A DNA stretch of 64,000 bases from Gammaproteobacteria bacterium (GCA_003164785.1 PLUE01000062.1:62001-126000); one strand, 5' to 3'. Shown: positions 36,447 through 46,105, numbered from the stretch's first letter. Numbers and translations are program-made. Notes: a model not told the origin generated them from the sequence alone.

Positions 36447-36604
36447 CAGTGATGACTGCGATAGATCGTAATGGCGATGAATCCGAAGTAGAACGCCAGC
36501 GCGAGAGACATCAAGCCGAGAGCGAGATGACGAATCCTGGCCGGCGCGCCCGCCAGTCGAGCGGGCGCGCCTTCGTGTGCATCGCTGTTGGGCGAGCCGC
36601 TCAC
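36446..36604 (-). CDS. Small single-helix cytochrome oxidase assembly protein
   Basis: A 52-codon open frame placed exactly between ctaD and ctaG: its GTG start overlaps the ctaD stop (GTGA) and its TGA overlaps the ctaG ATG. The N-terminal half is polar with two [12 protein letters not shown] repeats, and the C-terminal half is one hydrophobic helix ([22 protein letters not shown], about 27-48) ending in RSHH. Small membrane proteins at this position occur in other proteobacterial oxidase operons and are named small assembly proteins; function is not established. The coding region contains a perfect 11-bp GC hairpin (36543-36553 with 36561-36571). Confidence 0.75.
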   Translation of the reverse strand: MSGSPNSDAHEGAPARLAGAPARIRHLALGLMSLALAFYFGFIAITIYRSHH

Positions 36605-38196
36605 TTGACCTCGGGCGCAACCGCGAAGCTGTGGTAGGGCGCCGGTGAGGGAATGGTCCATTCCAGTCCGGTCGGAGTGGCGCCATCCCAGACTTCGGCC
36701 GAGGCCTTTTTGCCGCCACGCGCGCACTGCACGATCACCACCACGAACAAGATCTGGGAGAGGCCGAAGCCGAAGGCGCCGATGGACGACACCATGTTCC
36801 AGTCCGAGAACTGAACGGCATAATCCGGGATGCGGCGCGGCATGCCCGCCAGCCCCAGGAAATGCTGCGGGAAGAACAGCACGTTGACGAAAATGGTCGA
36901 CAGCCAGAAATGCACCTTGGCCAACCCCATGCTGTACATGTGGCCGGTCCATTTCGGGAGCCAGTAATAGACGGCCGCCATGATCGCGAACACAGCGCCG
37001 GGCACCAGCACGTAGTGAAAGTGCGCGACCACGAAATAAGTCTGGTTGTACTGAAAGTCGACCGGTACGATGGCGAGCATCACGCCCGAAAAACCACCGA
37101 TCGTGAACAGGAACAGGAACGACAGGGCGAACAGCATGGGCGGCTCGAAGGACAGGGAGCCCTTCCACATGGTCGCGGTCCAATTGAAGACTTTCACTCC
37201 CGTGGGTACCGCGATCAGCATGGTGGACATCATGAAGAACACCTGTGCGGCCAGCGGCATGCCGTCGACGAACATGTGGTGGCCCCACACGATGAACGAC
37301 AGGAAGGCGATGGAGGCAATGGCGTAGATCATCGAGGTCGCGCCGAACAGCGGCTTGCGCGAGAAGGTCGGCAGAATTTCGGAAATGATGCCGAAGGCCG
37401 GCAGAATCATGATGTAGACCTCCGGGTGTCCGAAGAACCAGAACACGTGTTCGAACATCACCGGGTCGCCGCCGCCGGCGGCATTGAAGAAACTCGTGCC
37501 GAAGTAGTGGTCCGTCAGCAGCATGGTGACCGCACCGGCAAGCACCGGCATCACGGCGATCAACAGGTACGCCGTGATGAGCCAGGACCAGCAGAACAGC
37601 GGCATTTTCAGCAGGTTCATGCCGGGAGCGCGCATGTTCATGATGGTCACGATCACGTTGATGGCGCCCATGATCGACGAGGCTCCCATCAAGTGAACCG
37701 CGAATATCGCCAAGGCGACGTAGTTGCCGCCCTGAAGAAACAGCGGCGGATACATGGTCCAACCGCCGGCGGGTGCGCCACCCGGAATGAACAGGGTGGA
37801 CAGCAGGATCGTGAAGGCGAACGGCAGGATCCAGAAGCTGAAGTTGTTCATGCGCGGGAGTGCCATATCGGGCGCACCCACCTGGAGGGGAATCATCCAG
37901 TTCGCGAGACCGACGAACGAGGGCATGACTGCGCCAAAAATCATCACCAGCGCGTGCAGGGTGGTCATTTGATTGAAGAAGGCGGGATCGACCAGCTGCA
38001 GACCCGGCTTGAAGAGCTCGGCGCGGATGATCATGGCCATGGCGCCGCCGATGAAGAACATGGTCAGGCTGAACACCAGGTACATGGTGCCGATGTCTTT
38101 GTGGTTCGTGGCGAACAGCCAACGCTTGATGCCCTTGGCGGGCTCTCCGTGGTGATCGTCGTGGTGGGCGGTGTCGGCTGTGTGGTCGTGGGCCAT
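36601..38196 (-). CDS. ctaD: Cytochrome c oxidase subunit I (aa3 type)
   Basis: The 531-residue catalytic subunit with heme a and the heme a3-CuB site. Visible are the low-spin-heme region [22 protein letters not shown] (D-channel), the CuB segment [24 protein letters not shown] and the C-terminal [21 protein letters not shown]. The GHPEVY Glu marks an A-type oxidase. His-rich N-terminus ([14 protein letters not shown]) may bind metal ions. It follows ctaC after 37 bp. Confidence 0.98.
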   Translation of the reverse strand: MAHDHTADTAHHDDHHGEPAKGIKRWLFATNHKDIGTMYLVFSLTMFFIGGAMAMIIRAELFKPGLQLVDPAFFNQMTTLHALVMIFGAVMPSFVGLANWMIPLQVGAPDMALPRMNNFSFWILPFAFTILLSTLFIPGGAPAGGWTMYPPLFLQGGNYVALAIFAVHLMGASSIMGAINVIVTIMNMRAPGMNLLKMPLFCWSWLITAYLLIAVMPVLAGAVTMLLTDHYFGTSFFNAAGGGDPVMFEHVFWFFGHPEVYIMILPAFGIISEILPTFSRKPLFGATSMIYAIASIAFLSFIVWGHHMFVDGMPLAAQVFFMMSTMLIAVPTGVKVFNWTATMWKGSLSFEPPMLFALSFLFLFTIGGFSGVMLAIVPVDFQYNQTYFVVAHFHYVLVPGAVFAIMAAVYYWLPKWTGHMYSMGLAKVHFWLSTIFVNVLFFPQHFLGLAGMPRRIPDYAVQFSDWNMVSSIGAFGFGLSQILFVVVIVQCARGGKKASAEVWDGATPTGLEWTIPSPAPYHSFAVAPEVK

Positions 38197-38233
38197 GGTT
38201 CGATGACTCTCTATATAGATAGGGTAATGCGGT

Positions 38234-39187
38234 CTAGTTCAAAACTTGGGCGGTGGCGGGCGCCACGCCCGATGCCGTTCCGGGCTCGAGCGGCCCGGCC
38301 TGCTTGGCGGCGGCCTTTTGTTCCTCGACCCACTTCTTGAAATCGTCGGGCGTACGGACGTCGACGACCACGGGCATGAAACCATGGTCGCGACCGCATA
38401 GGGCGGCACACTGCCCGCGATAGATGCCTTCTTTTCCGGGCTCGACCTTGAACCAAAGCTCGCTGATGAAACCCGGTATCGCGGAACGCTTGGCGCCGAA
38501 ATCGGGCACCCACCACGCATGGATCACGTCCATGGATGTGAGCAGGAGGCGGACCTTGGTCCCGCTTGGGATCACCAACGGCTTGTCGACATCCAACAGA
38601 TAGTTGGGAACGGTATTCGGGTCAATCCCGGAATCCAGCTGCCGCGCGAAGTTCGAGTCCGATTTGAGGGTCGAGAAGAAATCCACGCCCTCGCCCGCGT
38701 TCATGTACTGGTACTGCCACTTCCATTGGTATCCCGTCACGCGGATCGACAATTCGGAATTGCGGGTGTCCTCCTGCTTGAGGATGAGGTCCGCGGCAGG
38801 GACCGCCATGACCACCAGGATGAGCACCGGGATGATGGTCCAGATGATCTCGACCTTCGTGCTGTGCACCATGGTCGTGTCGGGTACGGCGCCCTTCGAA
38901 TGGCGAAACGTCACGAGGGAATAAATCATCACGCCGAAGACGACCACGGCGATGCCGACGCAAATCCAGAACACCTCCATGTGCAGTCCATACATGGCTT
39001 TGCTCAATTCGGTCACGCCGACCGGCAGGTTGTAGCCGTTCGACGTGTTGGCGGCTGCCGTGTCGATCACGCCGAAAGCGGCGAGAGTCGCTACGCAGAG
39101 CGCAGCGGCCCCGGAAAAGCCCCGGGGCGCGATTGCCCGCGGCCGAGAAGTGCGATTGTCGGTGTCGCTTGCCCTGATAACTCTCAT
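38234..39187 (-). CDS. ctaC: Cytochrome c oxidase subunit II
   Basis: A 317-residue subunit that accepts electrons from cytochrome c at its CuA centre. A leader/first helix (about 24-45), two transmembrane helices (70-95 and 112-133), then a periplasmic cupredoxin domain with GYQWKWQYQY and the CuA motif CAALCGRDHGFM are seen. There is no C-terminal heme-c (CxxCH) domain. A short Ala/Pro-rich tail follows. First gene of the oxidase operon. Confidence 0.97.
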   Translation of the reverse strand: MRVIRASDTDNRTSRPRAIAPRGFSGAAALCVATLAAFGVIDTAAANTSNGYNLPVGVTELSKAMYGLHMEVFWICVGIAVVVFGVMIYSLVTFRHSKGAVPDTTMVHSTKVEIIWTIIPVLILVVMAVPAADLILKQEDTRNSELSIRVTGYQWKWQYQYMNAGEGVDFFSTLKSDSNFARQLDSGIDPNTVPNYLLDVDKPLVIPSGTKVRLLLTSMDVIHAWWVPDFGAKRSAIPGFISELWFKVEPGKEGIYRGQCAALCGRDHGFMPVVVDVRTPDDFKKWVEEQKAAAKQAGPLEPGTASGVAPATAQVLN

Positions 39188-39207
39188 CTCAACGGATCCC
39201 CTTCAGT

Positions 39208-39684
39208 TCAATCGATTTCAAGCGGGGGCGACTCGTTCATGCCGCCCACCAAATTCCGTAAACGCTTGGCAAGGCGGCACCTTTCCTCTTCGGTGAGGAA
39301 ACTGCCGACCTCGAAAGCTCGTCCGCGACTCTCGATCGTCAACCTGCTCGGGTAGACGCGGATACGTGAACTGCGAAGTCTAACCTTCGCCCAATGCCGC
39401 GCAAACTCTTGTTTTGCTTCGCCGCGACGTGTACGCGTCACCAAACTGATCTGCGAGTCCGTGATGGTGACGGTCTGGGTGAACCGGCGCCGCTGCATGC
39501 TGGCGCGCAAAGCCAGCCCCAGGGCGAGCATTTCGAGTGCCCAGAACGGCAATACCGGCCAAAACCCCAGGACCACGAAAATCATCGCAAAAGCCAGTGA
39601 AAACAAACAGGTAGCGCCGAAGAAAAGCTTGGCGCCCGTCGGTGTCAGCGAACAATTGGGCGCGAGTTCGATTCGCTGTTCCAT
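39208..39684 (-). CDS. DUF2244 domain membrane protein
   Basis: A 158-residue protein with two adjacent N-terminal helices (about 22-65) followed by a beta-rich cytoplasmic domain (LRSSRIRVYPSRLTIESRGRAFEVGSFLTEEER). DUF2244 proteins are often encoded next to cytochrome oxidase subunit II in Proteobacteria, as here; function is unknown. The ATG at 39684 is preferred; a TTG at 39693 is also in frame. Confidence 0.82.
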   Translation of the reverse strand: MEQRIELAPNCSLTPTGAKLFFGATCLFSLAFAMIFVVLGFWPVLPFWALEMLALGLALRASMQRRRFTQTVTITDSQISLVTRTRRGEAKQEFARHWAKVRLRSSRIRVYPSRLTIESRGRAFEVGSFLTEEERCRLAKRLRNLVGGMNESPPLEID

Positions 39685-39700
39685 TGCGACCAAGGATAAC

Positions 39701-40393
39701 TCAAGGATGTCGAAGCGGCTCCAATTCCCGAAGATTCGCCGATAATAACTTCACGGCCTCGTCCGTTGAATTTATCGAATGAGGCAATGCCCCCAGGCAC
39801 GGAGCGGCGATGCGGGTCCGTAACGCCTGCAAATTCTCGGGGAGGCGCTCGAAATGCGGGTCGACCGAGTTGCCGACCCATCCCGCGAGGCGTAAACCGT
39901 GCCGTTCGATGGACTCGACCGTCAGCAGTGCGTGGTTGAGGCAGCCCAACCGCAGTCCGACCACCAAAACGACGTCCAATTGCCAGTGTGCAGCCAGATC
40001 GGCGAAGGTGCGGCCCGCATCGATGGGGGCCAGCCAGCCGCCTGCCCCTTCGACGATCGTGACGTCGCTTTGCAGAGAAAGACGCTCGAAACAGCGGTCC
40101 AACACCTCGAACTCGATCGTCCGCCCCGCCTCCATTGCCGCGATATGCGGTGCGATCGCCGGCAGGAAGGCATAGGGATTCACCTCCGCATAGCCGGCGC
40201 GTACATTCATCGCGCGCCGCAGCGCCTCGGCATCATCATTGCGCAGGCCGTCGGGTGTGTGCATGCAGCCTGATGCAATTGGCTTCATCGCCGCGACCCG
40301 CTTGCCGGCGGCGATGAACGCAGCACAGAGGGCGGTGGCGACCCGCGTCTTGCCGACGCCGGTGTCGGTTCCGGTCACGAATAGTCTGGGCAC
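39701..40393 (-). CDS. bioD: Dethiobiotin synthetase
   Basis: A 230-residue ATP-dependent enzyme that closes the ureido ring of dethiobiotin. The Walker A loop is VTGTDTGVGKTRVATAL (about 5-21), the catalytic Lys lies in MKPIASGC, and the GAGGWLAPI loop follows. The GTG at 40393 starts one base after the bioC stop and gives the standard short N-terminus. Last gene of bioB-bioC-bioD. Confidence 0.94.
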   Translation of the reverse strand: MPRLFVTGTDTGVGKTRVATALCAAFIAAGKRVAAMKPIASGCMHTPDGLRNDDAEALRRAMNVRAGYAEVNPYAFLPAIAPHIAAMEAGRTIEFEVLDRCFERLSLQSDVTIVEGAGGWLAPIDAGRTFADLAAHWQLDVVLVVGLRLGCLNHALLTVESIERHGLRLAGWVGNSVDPHFERLPENLQALRTRIAAPCLGALPHSINSTDEAVKLLSANLRELEPLRHP

Positions 40394-40394
40394 G

Positions 40395-41288
40395 TCAGCT
40401 GTCGCGGCGCAACTGCAGCTGGCGCTTGACGTCTTCCAGCGACACGTGGGCGTCCTCGGAGGCGGAGCGCCGCGGTGTGTTGACCGGCGCCCAGGCTTGC
40501 CCGAAGACCACCTCGAAGGTCGCGGGTATGCGGCCGTCCACACGGTGGCTCTCATAAGCAGCCTGCATGCCGCCGAATTTGCGGGGCGTGGTCAGTCCTT
40601 TCGGCCTCCCTGTCGTTGCATTGCGGGCGCCGATGGCTTTGAGATCCGCAGCCAGGCGCGGCACGTCGCCATACCATAGGGTGTAATGCTCCACATCCAG
40701 CACTGGCGCCGCGAATCCGGCGCGTACCAGCGCATCCCCGATGTCATGCATGTCCATGAACAGGCTCACCCGGGCGTGCGGGTCGACGCCCGCCCAGGCG
40801 CCGCGCAGCTCGCGCAGCGTATCGGGCCCGAGGGTGGTGAAGCTCAGCAGGCCCCGCGGCGCCAGAACGCGGCGAAATTCTGCGAAAGTCGCGTCCAAGT
40901 CGCTCCATTGCAGCATGAAGTTGCTGACGATGAGGTCGGCGCATCCATCCGGGAGGGGCAGCCGCCCGGCATCGGCGCAAACCCTGACGAACGGTCGAAT
41001 CCACGACTGCTGTTTGCCGGCCGCGCGCAGCATGCCGAGCGACGAGTCCAGGGCAATGACCTGTGCGCGCGGATAACGACGTTTGAGCGCACGGCTCGCG
41101 TGACCGGTCCCGGCCCCGGCGTCGATCACGAGCGCGGGCGACAGGCTGGTCAGGCTGAGGCGCCCGAGCAGGATTTCGCGCACCTCCGCCTGCAGGACGG
41201 CGGCCGCGTCGTAGCTACCGCTCGCCCGGTCGAACGAGCGCCGGATCCAGGCGCTATCCAGTGAGTACGCGGAGGACTCGTCGTTCAC
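40395..41288 (-). CDS. bioC: Malonyl-ACP O-methyltransferase BioC
   Basis: A 297-residue SAM-dependent methyltransferase that masks malonyl-ACP with a methyl ester at the start of pimelate synthesis. Motif I is [15 protein letters not shown], followed by [12 protein letters not shown] and the post-motif [20 protein letters not shown] typical of BioC. The N-terminus [19 protein letters not shown] is characteristic. It overlaps the bioB stop by four bases. Confidence 0.94.
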   Translation of the reverse strand: MNDESSAYSLDSAWIRRSFDRASGSYDAAAVLQAEVREILLGRLSLTSLSPALVIDAGAGTGHASRALKRRYPRAQVIALDSSLGMLRAAGKQQSWIRPFVRVCADAGRLPLPDGCADLIVSNFMLQWSDLDATFAEFRRVLAPRGLLSFTTLGPDTLRELRGAWAGVDPHARVSLFMDMHDIGDALVRAGFAAPVLDVEHYTLWYGDVPRLAADLKAIGARNATTGRPKGLTTPRKFGGMQAAYESHRVDGRIPATFEVVFGQAWAPVNTPRRSASEDAHVSLEDVKRQLQLRRDS

Positions 41289-42274
41289 GCCATCATTGCT
41301 GTGCGGTATTCGGGGTGGGTTGTTTGGGCTGCTGGCTCCGCGACGATCTGCAGCCGCTCGAACAGACGGCGGTCGTCTGCGGTATCGGGATTGCCGGTGG
41401 TGAGCAACTTCTCACCATAAAAAATCGAGTTTGCCCCGGCCAGAAAGCAGAGGGCCTGCAATTCGTCGTTCATTTCGCCGCGGCCCGCGGATAAGCGCAC
41501 ATGGGAGCGGGGCATGAGAATCCGTGCCACCGCGACCGTGCGGACGAAGTCGAAGGGATCAAGGGCCGTCGTTTCCGCGAGCGGCGTCCCCGGGACGCGC
41601 ACCAACTGATTGATGGGAACGCTCTCGGGGTGGCTGGGGAGGGTGGCGAGCGTGTGCAGCAGGCCCGCACGATCTTCGGGTGCCTCTCCCATGCCCACGA
41701 TACCGCCGCAACAGACGTTCATGCCGGCGTCCCGGACGGCCTGCAAGGTGTCGAGCCGATCCTGATAGGTACGGGTACTGATGATCTTTTCGTAGTATCC
41801 GGCCGAGGTGTCGAGATTGTGGTTGTAGTAGTCCAAGCCGGCAGCCTTCAATTCCTGGGCCTGAGCCCCGCTCACCATCCCAAGCGTGGCGCACGTTTCG
41901 AGACCCAGGGCCTTGACCTCGCGGATCATGGCGAGGACCTTGCGCAGATCCTTCGGTTTGGGCGAGCGATAGGCCGCGCCCATACAGAAGCGCGTGGCGC
42001 CGGCATCCTTGGCGGCGCGGGCGCGGCTCGCGACCGCCTCAAGCTCCATCAGTTCCTCTGCCTCGAGGCCGGTGTCATAGCGGACGCTTTGCGGGCAATA
42101 GGCGCAGTCTTCGGGGCACGCGCCGGTTTTGATGCTGAGCAAGGTGCTGATCTGCACCGTGTTGGGCAAATGATGCTGCCGGTGCACTTGTTGCGCCCGG
42201 AAGATCAAATCCATGAAGGGCAGCGCGAACAGCCCTTCGACCTCGGCAACCGTCCAATCGTTACGCACGTCCAC
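41285..42274 (-). CDS. bioB: Biotin synthase
   Basis: A 329-residue radical SAM enzyme inserting sulfur into dethiobiotin. The SAM-cluster motif [11 protein letters not shown] (CxxxCxxC) is at about residues 53-63; MGAAYRSPK, the [10 protein letters not shown] loop and [11 protein letters not shown] follow, with Arg of the second cluster site near LSAGRGEM. The start is GTG at 42274 with an AGAGGG ribosome site about 8 bases upstream. First gene of the bioBCD operon. Confidence 0.97.
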   Translation of the reverse strand: MDVRNDWTVAEVEGLFALPFMDLIFRAQQVHRQHHLPNTVQISTLLSIKTGACPEDCAYCPQSVRYDTGLEAEELMELEAVASRARAAKDAGATRFCMGAAYRSPKPKDLRKVLAMIREVKALGLETCATLGMVSGAQAQELKAAGLDYYNHNLDTSAGYYEKIISTRTYQDRLDTLQAVRDAGMNVCCGGIVGMGEAPEDRAGLLHTLATLPSHPESVPINQLVRVPGTPLAETTALDPFDFVRTVAVARILMPRSHVRLSAGRGEMNDELQALCFLAGANSIFYGEKLLTTGNPDTADDRRLFERLQIVAEPAAQTTHPEYRTAMMA

Positions 42275-42331
42275 AGATCTACCCTCTTGGCCGCACTGGC
42301 TGGAACGGCGCTTCAGTCATGAATGTTGCGC

Positions 42332-42386
42332 AGTATTGGGGGCCAGGTGTCCTTAGTCAACCAAGCGGCGACTCGCCGGTTGACCA
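42332..42386 (-). promoter_or_regulatory. bioB promoter overlapping a biotin-operator-like dyad
   Basis: On the minus strand a sigma-70-type promoter reads TTGACT (42355-42360) - 17 bp - AATACT (42332-42337). Its -35 box overlaps the inner arm of a dyad TAGTCAACC - 15 bp - GGTTGACCA (42354-42362 and 42378-42386 on the plus strand), 8 of 9 bases complementary. Arm sequence and spacing are close to the proteobacterial BirA operator (arm GTWAACC, spacer 14-16). It lies about 60-110 bp upstream of bioB and directly after the ompA-like stop. Confidence 0.65.
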
Positions 42387-42389
42387 GCC

Positions 42390-43556
42390 TCATTCCCCAG
42401 CCGGTCGCCCCTCCTGGGTTTCGGACACCTCGACATCGACCCGACGATCGGGTTGCAGGCAGGCAATCAGTGCGGCGGTCTGGCGCTCACCCGGGCATTC
42501 GCCTGGCTGCGTCACCGGCGCGGAGCCAGCCTCGCCTCGAGCCGACAATTTGTCTGCAGGCAGTCCGCGGCTTTCCACCAAGTACGACTTCACGGCCTGC
42601 GCACGGCGCATCGAGAGCTTCTCATTGTAGGCTGCCGTCCCGAGGCGGTCGGTGTAGCCCCTGATGGTGATGACGGCGTAACGAGAACCGTCGAGTTGCG
42701 CGGCAAATTCGTCCAGAGAATGCCTGCCTGCGGGCCTGATCGTGGCCTGGGCGAAATCGAACAGTGAATCCGCCGACAGCGTGATGTGCCGTGGCAGCGG
42801 GGCCGGTACCGGTACCGGTACCGGCTCCGGGCGGGGCGCGGGGGCTGGCGCCGGTGCGGTTTCGGAGATCGCGGTCGCGCGCGGGAGTGGTGCCGGCGCG
42901 CCGCGTCCGAACCGGTAAACGATGCCGGCCGAGAGCAGATCGATATCTCCCCGGTTGCCGACGGCGTCCTCCACCCGATAGCGCTCCACCTCCGTGCGCA
43001 AGCTGACGTGATCCGTCAATTCGTATCGGAGACCCACCCCGAATTTGTAATTGGAGGAATGGGTGCTGGGGTGCGGATCGCTCACGACGACCTCCCCATA
43101 GCCTGCGAAGGCATCCTTGGCATAGGTGTAGTCGTAGCCGACGCGGGCGAAGACGGCGAATTTCTCGCTGAGCGGCAGGGTGCCGACGGCATCGAGATTT
43201 GCGCCGGTGAGTTTGGTATTGCCAGTGAGCCCGGCGGCAGGCACGGTATCGGCCGTGAACCCGAACCTGCCGAGATCGAAATATCCGCCTTCCAGGGCGA
43301 AGTAGCGGTTGAACTGGTAACCGCCGAAGAGCTTGTAGGCGAAGTGACGGTTGTCGTCCTTTATGGCGGTGGTGTCGAATCCCGACTCGAGCAGTCCACC
43401 CACGATGCGCGCATCGTCGATTCTGGCACGCGACTGCCCTGCGCCCGCTCCGACATACCATCCCGAGTCTTCCGCTGCGGTGGCGTCCACCGCCATTGCG
43501 GCGCTGATCGCGAGCGTCAGCGCGCACAGCGTGCGCGATGCTCTTGATGATTTCAC
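42390..43556 (-). CDS. OmpA family outer-membrane protein
   Basis: A 388-residue protein: signal peptide (about 1-28, ending TAAED), an eight-strand OmpA-like barrel (about 30-215, beginning WYVGAGAGQSR with FGGYQFNRYFALEGGYF), a Pro/Ala linker (about 218-255), and the OmpA peptidoglycan-binding domain (about 260-380) with ITIRGYTDRLGTAAYNEKLSMRRAQAVKSYL. The GTG at 43556 has a GGAG ribosome site seven bases upstream and gives the signal peptide; an earlier in-frame ATG at 43637 is less likely. Its downstream end abuts the bioB promoter. Confidence 0.9.
   Translation of the reverse strand: MKSSRASRTLCALTLAISAAMAVDATAAEDSGWYVGAGAGQSRARIDDARIVGGLLESGFDTTAIKDDNRHFAYKLFGGYQFNRYFALEGGYFDLGRFGFTADTVPAAGLTGNTKLTGANLDAVGTLPLSEKFAVFARVGYDYTYAKDAFAGYGEVVVSDPHPSTHSSNYKFGVGLRYELTDHVSLRTEVERYRVEDAVGNRGDIDLLSAGIVYRFGRGAPAPLPRATAISETAPAPAPAPRPEPVPVPVPAPLPRHITLSADSLFDFAQATIRPAGRHSLDEFAAQLDGSRYAVITIRGYTDRLGTAAYNEKLSMRRAQAVKSYLVESRGLPADKLSARGEAGSAPVTQPGECPGERQTAALIACLQPDRRVDVEVSETQEGRPAGE
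42805..42822. repeat. Tandem GGTACC repeat in the OmpA linker
   Basis: Three exact adjacent copies of the hexamer GGTACC at 42805-42822, encoding part of the Pro-Val-Pro-Val linker of the OmpA-like protein. A short repeat of this kind can change length by slippage without shifting the frame. Confidence 0.85.
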
Positions 43557-43587
43557 GGTGTTCTCCAGCTGTGTAAATTGAATGACG

Positions 43588-45930
43588 TTACGGTCCGGGT
43601 ACGTTGATGACGGTGTCGACGATGGTGACCGACGCACCCAAGGACAATGCCCGGCCGTTCAGAGTCACGATCGCCACATTGCCCACCGTCGATATGGAAA
43701 CTCCGGCCTGGGAGATGATGGTACCGACCATGGTTCCACCGCCGCCGGCGTCGATCGTCGCCGCGGATCCGACCTGCCAGAAAACGTTCTTGGCCTGCGC
43801 GCCTCCGGCGAGGACGATGTTCTGGGGAGCGGCCGCGCCGGGGCCGCCGACGGTCAGCGTGGTTGCCATCTGGAAAACCCAGACCGCGCCTGCATTGCCG
43901 CCGGCATCGAGCGTCAGATCACCGCCCTGGATCATGAATGACCCTGCCGGGGCTGTGTAGACACCGGGCGCGAGCGTGAGTCCGGCGAGATTGCCGCCAG
44001 GATTGGCCCCGGCCGGCATACCCGCGAGCGCGAGGTATGCGGTTTGCGCGTCGAGGCGCGCCTGATCCGCGACGCTGCAATTGGCCGCGCTGGGTCCGGC
44101 TGAGTTGGGCCCGGTGGTCGAATTGGTGCAGGTATAGATTGTCCCGTTCACGGTTCCGACATTCGCGGGGGTCTCCGTATAGATATCGCCCACGGTGTCA
44201 TGAAAACCCGTGATCGATGACGTGGCTGTCGCGATGGTCCCGATGTCGCCATTGACCACGGTCAGGATTCCGGTATTCGTCATGCCGGCGGTTCCGCCAA
44301 AATCCCCGAATGGCGACGCGGTGCCTAGCGCCACCGGTGCGATACATGTACCGGTCGCCGGCCCCACCGTGAAGCTCCAGGTGACATTGCTCGCCATGTC
44401 GTCGGCCGGGATCGCAAGGTCCATCACGCCGCCGGCTCCTCCCAGCACCGTGGCGACATACGAGGCACCGGCGGTCAGTGCGGTCTGCGGGGTGAACGTC
44501 GCCACCGTGCCGGTCGCGGCATCGAGGGTGACGGACGCCGCGGATACCGGCGTCAAGGCGGGAGACGGGCCGGTGAGGGTGAACGTGGCGGCATTGACGG
44601 TGCTGGGATTCATCCGCAGACCCGAAGGCACGGTGAAGGTCGCATTCACGGAGGTATCCGGGCATACCCCTGCCGACTGCCCCGCAGTCGGGTTCATTGA
44701 GCTCACCGTGACGCTGCCCGCGGGAGCTGTCGTCGCTTCGGTGGTGAACGTCCAGATGTAATTGCTCGCAGCGGGCAGCGCAGCTTGATTGCCTGCCAGG
44801 GCGTTGCCCGCAAAGTCCGTCGCCAGGGTGGTGATGGTCGCCGTGTACGTGGCGGAGGCCGTCAGCGCGGCTGAAGGCGTGAACAGGGCGCTTTTGGTGC
44901 CCACATCGTAGCTCACCGTGCCCGTCGGGGAGACGCACGGCGCCGCGCAGGTGACGGTGAAACTGGTGCCCGTGATGCTGCCCGGTGCCATGGCTTCGCT
45001 GAAGACGGCCGCGATGGCCGAGTTGGTCGCCACTCCCGGCGTCGGGCCGGGTGTGGTGGTGACCGGAGCGGTGAGCAGCACCCTGGGCCGGGTCGTGTCC
45101 GCGGTGACGCCGGTCGTGAACGTCCAGACATAGGGCGATGCCAGGGCGAGTCCCGTTGCGAGGCTGGTGGCGGCGGTGATCGTGACGGTATACGTCGTGA
45201 GCGACGCAAGGTTCGCTGTCGGTGTGAACGTTGCATTGCGGGCCGTCGCATCGAGCGTCACGGATCCCGCGGGGCTTGTGCAGGGCGCAGTGCATGCGAC
45301 CGTGAAGCTCGCCGTACCCGTGATCGGTGCCATCGGCTCACTGAATGCCGCGGAGACTGCGCCGTTGATGGACACGCCGACCGCATGGTTCAAAGGCGTC
45401 ACCGCGGTCACCGTCGGCGCGGCGGGAATGATGCCTGTGGTGAATTTCCAAACGTAGGGAGCGGCCAATGCGAGTCCAGTCGAGAGGCTGGCCGCTCCGG
45501 TCACGGTGGCCGTGTACTGCGTGAGAGCAGATAGTGTCGTACCTTGCGTCAATGCGAACGTCGCAATTCGGTTCGTTGCATCGAGCGTCACCGTCCCCGT
45601 CGGGTTGACGCACGGCGTCGCGCAGGTCACGGCGAAGCTGGCACCGCCGGAGAGCGAGGCCATCGGCTGATTGAACGTGACGGTGATGAGCGGATTGGTG
45701 GCAGTCACACCGGTCGCGCCGCTGAGCGGCGTGACCGCGGTCACCACGGGCGCAAGGGCGGTGCTCCCCGCGGGTGCTGGGGTGGCGCTCCCCGCGGATG
45801 CTAGGGTGGCGCTCCCCGAATCAAGTATGGCGTCCCGCCCGACCGTTCCGCCGCAGCCGGTCGCCGAGGCTGCCAAGACCACCGACAACAATCCTATCCG
45901 GCATCGGGTATTCAATTGAATGACCTTCAT
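43588..45930 (-). CDS. Lipoprotein with Ig-like repeats and ice-binding (DUF3494) domain
   Basis: A 780-residue exported protein. The N-terminus is a lipoprotein signal with Cys26 (SATGC), followed by an 8-residue-type repeat linker (GSATLAS, AGSATPAP, AGSTALAP). Next come about four bacterial Ig-like (Big_5 type) domains, each opening with a VTAVTPL or similar strand and closing with a YVWKFTTG/YVWTFTTG motif. The last 230 or so residues form a DUF3494 domain (FGDFGGTAGMTNTGILTVVNGDIG, LAPGVYTAPAGS, VWVFQMATTLTVGG), the fold of bacterial ice-binding proteins. The ATG at 45930 has an AGGG ribosome site six bases upstream. A surface adhesin is the alternative to true ice binding. Confidence 0.88.
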   Translation of the reverse strand: MKVIQLNTRCRIGLLSVVLAASATGCGGTVGRDAILDSGSATLASAGSATPAPAGSTALAPVVTAVTPLSGATGVTATNPLITVTFNQPMASLSGGASFAVTCATPCVNPTGTVTLDATNRIATFALTQGTTLSALTQYTATVTGAASLSTGLALAAPYVWKFTTGIIPAAPTVTAVTPLNHAVGVSINGAVSAAFSEPMAPITGTASFTVACTAPCTSPAGSVTLDATARNATFTPTANLASLTTYTVTITAATSLATGLALASPYVWTFTTGVTADTTRPRVLLTAPVTTTPGPTPGVATNSAIAAVFSEAMAPGSITGTSFTVTCAAPCVSPTGTVSYDVGTKSALFTPSAALTASATYTATITTLATDFAGNALAGNQAALPAASNYIWTFTTEATTAPAGSVTVSSMNPTAGQSAGVCPDTSVNATFTVPSGLRMNPSTVNAATFTLTGPSPALTPVSAASVTLDAATGTVATFTPQTALTAGASYVATVLGGAGGVMDLAIPADDMASNVTWSFTVGPATGTCIAPVALGTASPFGDFGGTAGMTNTGILTVVNGDIGTIATATSSITGFHDTVGDIYTETPANVGTVNGTIYTCTNSTTGPNSAGPSAANCSVADQARLDAQTAYLALAGMPAGANPGGNLAGLTLAPGVYTAPAGSFMIQGGDLTLDAGGNAGAVWVFQMATTLTVGGPGAAAPQNIVLAGGAQAKNVFWQVGSAATIDAGGGGTMVGTIISQAGVSISTVGNVAIVTLNGRALSLGASVTIVDTVINVPGP
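45761..45822. repeat. 24-bp tandem repeat in lipoprotein linker
   Basis: Two near-identical 24-bp units (45761-45784 and 45785-45808) and a partial third (to 45822), differing at three positions. They encode the Ala/Gly/Ser/Pro linker just after the lipidated Cys of the ice-binding-type lipoprotein. Frame-preserving length variation between strains is expected. Confidence 0.8.
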
Positions 45931-46105
45931 ATACATCCCTGCCTCGTCGATGACACCGTGATTTGAGAGTTCTTTCATTGACGCCGGGAGCCTGGAGCTT
46001 CGACCGGAAAGTGTCTGTGCGGTAGTGGGCTTAATGAGCATGCTGCAACGCGTGCGCAAGCTTCACCCTAAATGTTGGCCAAGCATTGCCGGCAGCCGGT
46101 GAACT

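Noticed and set aside
36862..38340. A long open frame on the strand opposite ctaD.
   Set aside because: It mirrors the codon pattern of ctaD, is His/Glu/Arg rich with no recognisable domain, and has no ribosome site; ctaD is clearly the gene.
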